A stretch of DNA of 5,169 nucleotides from positions 10,457 to 15,625 of the forward strand of contig JAESQH010000107.1 of the NCBI GenBank assembly GCA_016765235.1, read 5' to 3'. Positions 1 through 5,169 of the stretch are shown here, one piece after another. Under the pieces are notes generated by a model that was given only the letters and a program-made list of their open reading frames with translations, was not told the origin of the DNA and ran no database searches. Each line of letters starts with the position of its first letter. Position 1 is the first letter of the stretch. This DNA is from Paracoccaceae bacterium (GTDB lineage Bacteria > Pseudomonadota > Alphaproteobacteria > Rhodobacterales > Rhodobacteraceae). The translations under genes were made by a program, and so were the position numbers.

Positions 1-18
1 GCGGAGATCGAGGCATGA
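1..18 (+). CDS. hsdM: 3' end of probable hsdM (type I DNA methyltransferase subunit), partial
   Basis: Only the last five codons (A-E-I-E-A) and a TGA stop at 16-18 are visible, in a frame offset from hsdS. The stop overlaps the hsdS start as ATGA (15-18), the usual coupled junction in operons. In type IC systems hsdM lies directly upstream of hsdS, so the identity is inferred purely from position and the overlap. Five residues cannot identify a family. If correct, the missing gene encodes the N6-adenine methyltransferase subunit, two copies of which bind HsdS. Confidence 0.5.
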   Translation, partial: AEIEA

Positions 19-1286
19 GCGATCTGAGCTACTTAGAAAAGTTGCTGGATGGTGGAGGGGTGGAGTGGAAGCCACTGGGGGAGCTTGGTGAGTTGGTTCG
101 CGGAAATGGCTTACCCAAAAGGGACTTCACAGAAACCGGTGTGCCTGCCATCCATTACGGGCAAATTTACACCTATTATGGCCTATCAACTACTTCGACT
201 ATTTCGTTCGTTTCACCTGAGACTGCGGCGACCTTAAAAAAGGTAAACACTGGCGATGTCGTAATTACTAACACAAGCGAAAACTATGAGGATGTTGGGA
301 CGCCGTTAGTCTATTTGGGAAAGGTGCAGGCTGTAACAGGTGGGCATGCTACTATTTTTAAACCCTTTAAAGATGTCTTAGGGAAGTATTTTGCATATTT
401 CACACAGACGCCAACTTTCGAAAAAGCAAAGCGAATATATTCCAAGGGGACAAGGGTAATTGATGTTTCGGCCAATGATATGTCAAAAATCCTAGTCCCC
501 ATCCCATGCCCTGAGGATCCTGAAAAGTCGCTGGCGATTCAGGCGGAGATTGTTCGGATTTTGGACGCTTTCACCGAGCTGACCGCCGAGTTGACCGCCG
601 AGTTGACCGCCGAGCTTAAGGTCCGCAAAAAACAATACAACCACTACCGTGAGCAACTTCTGAATTTTGAAGAGAGTGACGCGGAATGGAAGACTTTGGG
701 GGTGATCGCAGAGTTCCGGAGGGGGTCGTTTCCACAGCCGTATGGAAATGAAGGTTGGTATGATGGCGAGGGTAAAATGCCGTTTGTCCAAGTGGTTGAC
801 GTTTCCGATACTGGATTCAAATTAAACTCAACTACAAAAAAGAATATTTCTAAGCTCGCTCAGCCGAAGAGTGTATTCGTTAAAAAGGGAACAGTTGTCG
901 TATCATTGCAAGGTACATTAGGACGCGTGGCGGTTACTCAATACGATTGTTATGTCGATAGAACGCTGGCGATTTTTACAGGTATAGATGAATCGCTTGA
1001 GCAAAAATACTTTGCGTATCAGCTCAAGCGAAAATTCGATATTGAAAAAGTAAGGGCTCGCGGAAGCACATTGAAGACAATCACAAAAGATGATTTTTCA
1101 AAGTTTCAGATTCCAATCCCCCCTCTTGCCGAGCAAGAACGCATCGTCTCCATCCTCGACAAGTTCGATGCGCTGACCACCTCGCTCAGCGAAGGCTTGC
1201 CGCGTGAAATTAAGCTGCGCCAACAGCAATATGAATATTACCGCGATCTGCTGCTGAGCTTCCCAAAGCCAGAGGAGGCGGCGTAA
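15..1286 (+). CDS. hsdS: Type IC restriction-modification specificity subunit HsdS
   Basis: HsdS is the DNA-recognition subunit of a type I enzyme: two HsdM bind it to form the methyltransferase, and adding HsdR gives the endonuclease. The protein has 423 residues and is complete. A short conserved start (SYLEKLLDG, residues 5-13) leads into the first target-recognition domain (about 18-160). A conserved central spacer follows (about 161-223: PIPCPEDPEKS, ILDAF, three TAEL units at 190-201, KKQYNHYREQLLNF at 205-218). The second recognition domain (about 224-367) and a C-terminal conserved helix (about 368-423, EQERIVSILDKF, QQQYEYYRDLLLSF) complete it. The halves show the pseudo-repeat typical of HsdS: EWKPLG at 17-22 and EWKTLG at 224-229, ILDAF and ILDKF, QYNHYR and QYEYYR. 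Conserved segments match the EcoR124I/EcoprrI (type IC) family as remembered, whereas the recognition domains do not let me name a target sequence. The ATG at 15 has GGAG at 3-6, 8 bases upstream, and overlaps the upstream stop. The recognition domains are more AT-rich than the conserved parts. Confidence 0.96.
   Translation: MSDLSYLEKLLDGGGVEWKPLGELGELVRGNGLPKRDFTETGVPAIHYGQIYTYYGLSTTSTISFVSPETAATLKKVNTGDVVITNTSENYEDVGTPLVYLGKVQAVTGGHATIFKPFKDVLGKYFAYFTQTPTFEKAKRIYSKGTRVIDVSANDMSKILVPIPCPEDPEKSLAIQAEIVRILDAFTELTAELTAELTAELKVRKKQYNHYREQLLNFEESDAEWKTLGVIAEFRRGSFPQPYGNEGWYDGEGKMPFVQVVDVSDTGFKLNSTTKKNISKLAQPKSVFVKKGTVVVSLQGTLGRVAVTQYDCYVDRTLAIFTGIDESLEQKYFAYQLKRKFDIEKVRARGSTLKTITKDDFSKFQIPIPPLAEQERIVSILDKFDALTTSLSEGLPREIKLRQQQYEYYRDLLLSFPKPEEAA
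582..617 (+). repeat. Three in-frame 12-bp tandem repeats encoding TAEL-TAEL-TAEL in hsdS
   Basis: Units at 582-593 and 594-605 are identical (ACCGCCGAGTTG); the third, 606-617, differs in its last three bases (ACCGCCGAGCTT). A degenerate nine-base relative (ACCGAGCTG, T-E-L) precedes them at 573-581. They encode residues 190-201 of the HsdS central spacer helix. In the EcoR124 family, two TAEL copies give a 6-bp and three copies a 7-bp non-specific gap between the half-sites (established for EcoR124I versus EcoR124II). Three copies here imply a 7-bp gap. The near-perfect repeat is prone to unit gain or loss by slippage or unequal crossing-over without breaking the frame. Confidence 0.95.
1273..1278 (+). 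promoter_or_regulatory. Shine-Dalgarno site for the prrC-like gene
   Basis: AGGAGG lies within the last codons of hsdS, nine bases before the ATG at 1288. It is a perfect consensus ribosome binding site and supports that start. It suggests the nuclease gene is translated efficiently in its own right rather than only through re-initiation after the hsdS stop one base upstream. Confidence 0.8.
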
Positions 1287-1287
1287 G

Positions 1288-2400
1288 ATGGGCCAGAAAC
1301 TCGAAGACATCGCCAAAACGCTCCGCGACACCAACAAAAAAGTGCAGCTGATCTATGCCTTCAACGGCTCCGGAAAAACCCGCTTGTCCCGCGCGTTCAA
1401 AGACTTGGTGGCCCCCAAGCCCGAGGATGACGCAGGCGAACCGCCGCGCCAAAAAATCCTATACTACAACGCCTTTACTGAAGATCTGTTCTACTGGGAT
1501 AATGATTTAGAGGGCGATGCCGAGCCCAAACTGATAATTCAACGCAATTCGTTTACCGATTGGGTTTTGAAGGACCAAGGGCAAGACCAAAATATCATCA
1601 CCAATTTTCAGCACTACGCGAATGATAAATTGACCCCGCATTTCACTGAAGATTTCGCTGAAGTGACGTTTTCCCTTGAGCGTGGAACGGATGAACGCTT
1701 AGGTAATCTGAAAATTTCCAAAGGTGAAGAAAGTAATTTTATCTGGAGTATATTTTACACGCTGCTCGAACAGGTTGTTAGCGTCCTTAACGTTCCCGAG
1801 GCTGATAACCGAGATACCAATCAATTTGATCAGTTGGAATATGTGTTTATTGACGATCCGGTAAGCTCACTGGATGAAAATCATTTGATTGAGTTGGCAG
1901 TAAATTTGGCTGGGTTGATCATATCCGCGCCGCCTAGTCTAAAGTTTGTTATCACAACGCACAGCCCGCTTTTTTACAATGTCTTGTTTAATGAGCTGAA
2001 CGGCAAAACCTGCTATCTGTTAGAGCGTTTTGAGGATGGTTCCTTTGCTTTGACGGCAAAGAACGGTGACTCTAACCAGAGTTTTTCCTATCACCTGTTT
2101 TTAAAGAATACCCTAGAGCAGGCAATTTCAGATAATCAAATTCAAAAATACCACTTTACGCTATTGCGTAACCTATATGAAAAAACTGCCAGTTTTCTGG
2201 GGTACCCAAAATGGTCGGAACTTTTGCCTGATGATAAGCAGACCTATTTAAACCGCATTATTCAATTCACCAGTCATAGCACCCTATCTAACGAAGCCGT
2301 TTCTGAGCCAACGCCGCAAGAGAAGCAAACAGTAAAATTTTTGCTAGATCATTTGCGTGATAATTATGGCTACTGGCAGCAGGAAGAACAAAATGATTGA
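1288..2400 (+). CDS. prrC: PrrC-type anticodon nuclease (tRNA-Lys directed), latent phage-exclusion toxin
   Basis: The predicted protein has 370 residues and belongs to the PrrC family. These cut tRNA-Lys 5' to the wobble base when a phage product disturbs the associated type IC enzyme. The N-terminal two-thirds is an ABC-type ATPase: Walker A at 24-31 (AFNGSGKT, K30), a PrrC-characteristic segment at 59-73 (YYNAFTEDLFYWDND), an ABC signature-like SKGEES at 144-149, Walker B plus D-loop at 185-196 (YVFIDDPVSSLD), and the switch histidine H225 in VITTHSP. The C-terminal nuclease part keeps R294, E298 and H330, spaced exactly as R320, E324 and H356 of E. coli PrrC. It also keeps D261 in GDSNQSFSYH, equivalent to D287 of the anticodon-recognising segment. 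The constant offset of 26 matches the total length difference (396 versus 370), so the missing residues lie N-terminal to D261, probably near Walker A. The gene sits one base after hsdS and overlaps hsdR, the prr locus order. The absence of a long coiled coil or zinc hook argues against RloC. The tRNA target is inferred. Confidence 0.95.
   Translation: MGQKLEDIAKTLRDTNKKVQLIYAFNGSGKTRLSRAFKDLVAPKPEDDAGEPPRQKILYYNAFTEDLFYWDNDLEGDAEPKLIIQRNSFTDWVLKDQGQDQNIITNFQHYANDKLTPHFTEDFAEVTFSLERGTDERLGNLKISKGEESNFIWSIFYTLLEQVVSVLNVPEADNRDTNQFDQLEYVFIDDPVSSLDENHLIELAVNLAGLIISAPPSLKFVITTHSPLFYNVLFNELNGKTCYLLERFEDGSFALTAKNGDSNQSFSYHLFLKNTLEQAISDNQIQKYHFTLLRNLYEKTASFLGYPKWSELLPDDKQTYLNRIIQFTSHSTLSNEAVSEPTPQEKQTVKFLLDHLRDNYGYWQQEEQND
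2381..2386 (+). promoter_or_regulatory. Shine-Dalgarno site for hsdR
   Basis: AGGAAG within the last prrC codons ends six bases before the ATG at 2393. Together with the eight-base overlap ATGATTGA it fixes the hsdR start and points to translational coupling with prrC. The N-terminal residues that follow (ETPNYIVLDKY at residues 10-20) match type IC HsdR starts, so a later start is unlikely. Confidence 0.7.
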
Positions 2401-5169
2401 GCAGAAAAATACGATCGTGGAAACCCCGAATTATATTGTTCTCGACAAATACACCAAAGAGGGGGACGCCGCTGAGCAGTATCAAAGCGAAGATGATCTG
2501 GAGCGCGAACTTGTTCAGGATTTGGTCAATCAAGGCTATGAGTTTCTGCCTGATCTAACGACGCCAGACGCCATGCTGGCGAACGTGCGGGTGCAGTTGG
2601 AAGAGCTGAACAATGTTGCGTTTTCTGGCGATGAATGGCTGCGTTTTGTTGAAACCTATTTGGACAAGCCCAGCGATAGCATCATCGATAAGACCCGCAA
2701 GATTCATGATGACTACATTCATGATTTTGTGTTTGATGATGGCCGCATTCAGAACATCTATCTGGTCGATAAAAAGAACATGGCGCGCAACAAGCTGCAG
2801 GTGATCAAGCAATTTGAGCAGGCAGGAACACATGCCAACCGTTATGATGTGACTATTTTGGTCAATGGTTTACCTTTGGTGCAGATTGAGCTGAAAAGGC
2901 GTGGCGTGGCCATTCGTGAGGCCTTTAACCAGATACACCGCTACAGCAAAGAGAGCTTCAACAGCGAGAATTCCCTCTACAAATATCTGCAGATTTTTGT
3001 CATTTCGAACGGCACAGACAGCCGATATTTCTCCAACACCACGAAGCGCAATAAGAACAGTTTCGACTTCACCATGAATTGGGCGAAGTCTGACAACAGT
3101 CTGATCAAAGACCTGAAAGATTTCACGGCGACCTTCTTCCAGAAACATACGTTGCTCAATATACTGTTGCAGTATTCGGTATTCGATGTAAGCGACAATT
3201 CGTTGGTAATGCGCCCCTATCAAATCGCGGCGACCGAGCGTATTTTGTGGAAGATCAACAGCTCATTTCAAGCGAAAAAGTGGAGTAAGCCAGAAAGCGG
3301 TGGGTTTATTTGGCACACCACGGGCTCCGGTAAAACGCTGACAAGCTTTAAGGCCGCGCGCTTGGCTACCGATCTCGATTTTATCGACAAGGTGTTTTTC
3401 GTCGTGGATCGGAAGGACCTCGATTATCAGACGATGAAGGAATATCAGCGATTTTCGCCTGAGAGCGTTAATGGCTCTGACAGCACAGCAGGGCTTAAGC
3501 GTAATCTGGACAAAGACGACGACAAGATCATTGTCACCACGATCCAAAAGCTGAACAATCTGATGAAAGGCGAAGGTGACCGTCCAGTTTATAACAAGCA
3601 GGTGGTCTTTATTTTTGATGAATGCCACCGCAGCCAGTTTGGTGAAGCTCAAAAAAACCTGAAGAAAAAGTTCAAACGGTTTTATCAATTTGGATTCACT
3701 GGCACACCAATCTTTCCTCAGAACGCTTTGGGAGCAGACACTACTGCTAGCGTGTTTGGCCGTGAGTTGCATTCTTATGTAATCACCGACGCCATTCGCG
3801 ATGAAAAAGTGCTCAAGTTTAAAGTGGATTACAACGATGTGCGGCCCCAATTTAAGAGCATCGAAGCCGAGCAAGATGAGCAAAAACTCAATGCTGCGGA
3901 GAATAAACAAGCCTTGTTGCATCCTGAGCGTATCCGGGAAATATCCCAGTATATCCTGAACAATTTTCACCAGAAAACCCATCGCATAAATGCAGGTAGC
4001 AGCGGCTTCAATGCCATGTTTGCAGTTAGTAGTGTGGACGCCGCCAAGCAGTACTATGAAACCCTTAATTCGTTACAAGCGGGCAGCGCCAAGCCTTTGA
4101 AAATAGCAACTATCTTTTCGTTTGCCGCAAATGAGGAGCAGGATGCAGTTGGCGACATTCAAGATGAAAGCTTTGATATGTCGGCCATGAACAGCAGCGC
4201 GAAAGAGTTTTTGAGTGCGGCAATCGTTGACTACAACGCATACTTTAAAACGAACTTTAGCGTAGATAGCAACGGCTTCCAAAATTACTATCGCGATTTG
4301 GCCAGCCGGGTGAAATCAAAAGACATTGATCTGTTGATTGTGGTCGGTATGTTCCTCACGGGTTTTGATGCACCGACGCTCAACACCTTATTTGTTGATA
4401 AGAACTTGCGTTACCACGGCTTAATGCAGGCGTTCTCCCGCACGAACCGTATTTTTGACGCCACGAAAACTTTCGGCAATATTGTTGCTTTCCGTGATTT
4501 GGAAAAGGCTACCATCGATGCCATTACTCTTTATGGTGATAAAAACACCAAAAACGTGGTGCTGGAGAAAAGCTACAAGGAATACATGGAAGGCTTTGTT
4601 GATGATATCACCGGCCACGCTAGGCGCGGGTTTATGGACGTGGTGACTGAGTTGGAGCAACGCTTCCCCGATCCGGACAACATTTTCAAAGAAACTGACA
4701 AGAAAGATTTTGCCAAATTGTTTGGCGAATATTTGCGAGCAGAAAATGTGCTGCAAAACTACGATGAATTTGCGAGTTTGAAAGCCTTACAAAGTGTTGA
4801 TCTGAACGACGCAGAGGCGGTAGAAGTTTTCAAAACAACGCATTACTTAAGCGATGACGATTTGGTCGAACTACAAGCGATTAAGCTACCCGCAGAAAGA
4901 AAAATCCAGGATTATCGATCCACATATAACGATATTCGTGACTGGATACGCCGCGAGAAATCCGTCGCTGAAAAAGAGCAGTCCACCGTCGAATGGGACG
5001 ATGTAGTGTTTGAAGTGGACCTGCTTAAATCCCAAGAGATCAATCTGGATTACATTTTGGAACTTTTATTTGAAAAACATGGAAAGGTGAAAGATAAAAC
5101 AGAACTGATTAAAGATGTACGTCGGGTAATTCGTGCCAGCCTCGGCAACCGTGCCAAAGAAAGCCTACT
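2393..5169 (+). CDS. hsdR: Type IC restriction endonuclease/translocase subunit HsdR, 3' end beyond window
   Basis: HsdR is the ATP-driven motor and nuclease of the type I complex; two copies join HsdM2-HsdS, pull in DNA and cut it. The frame is open from ATG 2393 to the last base, giving 925 complete codons. EcoR124I HsdR has about 1,038 residues, so only the C-terminal tenth is missing. The nuclease domain carries D152, E166 and K168 (D then ExK, in YDVT and IELK) and the QxxxY motif Q180-Y184. K221 corresponds to the EcoR124I loop lysine 220. The motor follows: Walker A TTGSGKT with K314, motif II DECH at 409-412, motif III region GFTGTP at 434-439, GFDAP at 657-661 and motif VI QAFSRTNR at 679-686. 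The sequence tracks EcoR124I HsdR closely from memory, with a one-residue offset in the early motifs. It overlaps prrC by eight bases. No frameshift or missing key residue is seen, so it looks functional as far as it goes. Confidence 0.97.
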   Translation, partial: MIEQKNTIVETPNYIVLDKYTKEGDAAEQYQSEDDLERELVQDLVNQGYEFLPDLTTPDAMLANVRVQLEELNNVAFSGDEWLRFVETYLDKPSDSIIDKTRKIHDDYIHDFVFDDGRIQNIYLVDKKNMARNKLQVIKQFEQAGTHANRYDVTILVNGLPLVQIELKRRGVAIREAFNQIHRYSKESFNSENSLYKYLQIFVISNGTDSRYFSNTTKRNKNSFDFTMNWAKSDNSLIKDLKDFTATFFQKHTLLNILLQYSVFDVSDNSLVMRPYQIAATERILWKINSSFQAKKWSKPESGGFIWHTTGSGKTLTSFKAARLATDLDFIDKVFFVVDRKDLDYQTMKEYQRFSPESVNGSDSTAGLKRNLDKDDDKIIVTTIQKLNNLMKGEGDRPVYNKQVVFIFDECHRSQFGEAQKNLKKKFKRFYQFGFTGTPIFPQNALGADTTASVFGRELHSYVITDAIRDEKVLKFKVDYNDVRPQFKSIEAEQDEQKLNAAENKQALLHPERIREISQYILNNFHQKTHRINAGSSGFNAMFAVSSVDAAKQYYETLNSLQAGSAKPLKIATIFSFAANEEQDAVGDIQDESFDMSAMNSSAKEFLSAAIVDYNAYFKTNFSVDSNGFQNYYRDLASRVKSKDIDLLIVVGMFLTGFDAPTLNTLFVDKNLRYHGLMQAFSRTNRIFDATKTFGNIVAFRDLEKATIDAITLYGDKNTKNVVLEKSYKEYMEGFVDDITGHARRGFMDVVTELEQRFPDPDNIFKETDKKDFAKLFGEYLRAENVLQNYDEFASLKALQSVDLNDAEAVEVFKTTHYLSDDDLVELQAIKLPAERKIQDYRSTYNDIRDWIRREKSVAEKEQSTVEWDDVVFEVDLLKSQEINLDYILELLFEKHGKVKDKTELIKDVRRVIRASLGNRAKESL

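Noticed and set aside
582..617. Short tandem repeats considered as a CRISPR fragment or iteron.
   Set aside because: The units are directly adjacent 12-mers without spacers, in frame within a gene, and have a well-understood protein role.
492..791. A - strand open frame with a repetitive GGQLGGQLGGQLG stretch that could look like a low-complexity peptide.
   Set aside because: The repeat is the antisense image of the TAEL-encoding tandem repeat in hsdS, so it has no independent support.
1288..2400. Alternative identities for the middle gene: RloC, OLD-family nuclease, or a generic SMC-like ABC ATPase.
   Set aside because: At 370 residues it lacks the long coiled coil and zinc hook of RloC, and no TOPRIM motifs are seen. 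The segment YYNAFTEDLFYWDND, the R-E-H triad spacing and the operon position all point to PrrC.
3263..3982. A 239-codon open frame on the - strand, the longest antisense frame.
   Set aside because: It lies wholly inside hsdR, whose + strand frame carries conserved nuclease and helicase motifs through the same bases. The antisense translation has no recognisable domain and no convincing ribosome binding site; it is a mirror of hsdR codon use.
4455..4646. A short + strand frame inside the hsdR helicase region.
   Set aside because: It overlaps an uninterrupted, motif-bearing hsdR frame (motif VI lies just upstream at 4427-4450) and has no separate evidence.

Overview
The window is a compact block of co-directional genes on the + strand with essentially no intergenic DNA. 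It reads as most of a type IC restriction-modification operon with a tRNA anticodon nuclease gene embedded in it. The order is end of hsdM (last codons only), hsdS (15-1286), prrC-type anticodon nuclease (1288-2400), and hsdR (2393 to the window edge, 3' end missing). This is the gene order of the E. coli prr locus (hsdM-hsdS-prrC-hsdR), where the latent nuclease PrrC is held silent by the EcoprrI restriction complex.

Layout: bases 1-18 fit the last five codons and stop of hsdM, with an ATGA overlap onto hsdS. hsdS encodes a complete 423-residue specificity subunit. It has two unrelated target-recognition domains separated by a conserved spacer helix carrying three TAEL repeats (bases 582-617). 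One base after hsdS, behind a perfect AGGAGG, comes a 370-residue PrrC homologue. It has an intact ABC-type ATPase core, and the nuclease triad is present as R294, E298 and H330. hsdR starts inside the prrC stop region (ATGATTGA). It encodes a type IC restriction/translocation subunit with the D-ExK nuclease motif, QxxxY and DEAD-like helicase motifs. The window holds 925 codons of an expected ~1,040.

How the parts work together (family knowledge): HsdM2-HsdS methylates a bipartite asymmetric site. With two HsdR subunits the complex translocates and cuts unmodified invading DNA. PrrC docks on this complex as a second line of defence. When a phage inhibitor disables restriction (T4 Stp in the classical case), PrrC is released and cuts tRNA-Lys at the anticodon, blocking late phage protein synthesis. 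The window therefore predicts a two-tier anti-phage island.

Organism: the proteins strongly resemble the enterobacterial EcoR124I/EcoprrI family as I remember it. This suggests a gammaproteobacterium of moderate GC, but type IC systems move on plasmids and islands, so the host cannot be fixed from this window. I see no promoter, terminator, RNA gene, insertion sequence or CRISPR array. The window is coding from end to end, with no gene-free stretch. The system is a known type; the parts worth attention are its variant features (TAEL count, shortened PrrC, composition breaks, translational coupling).
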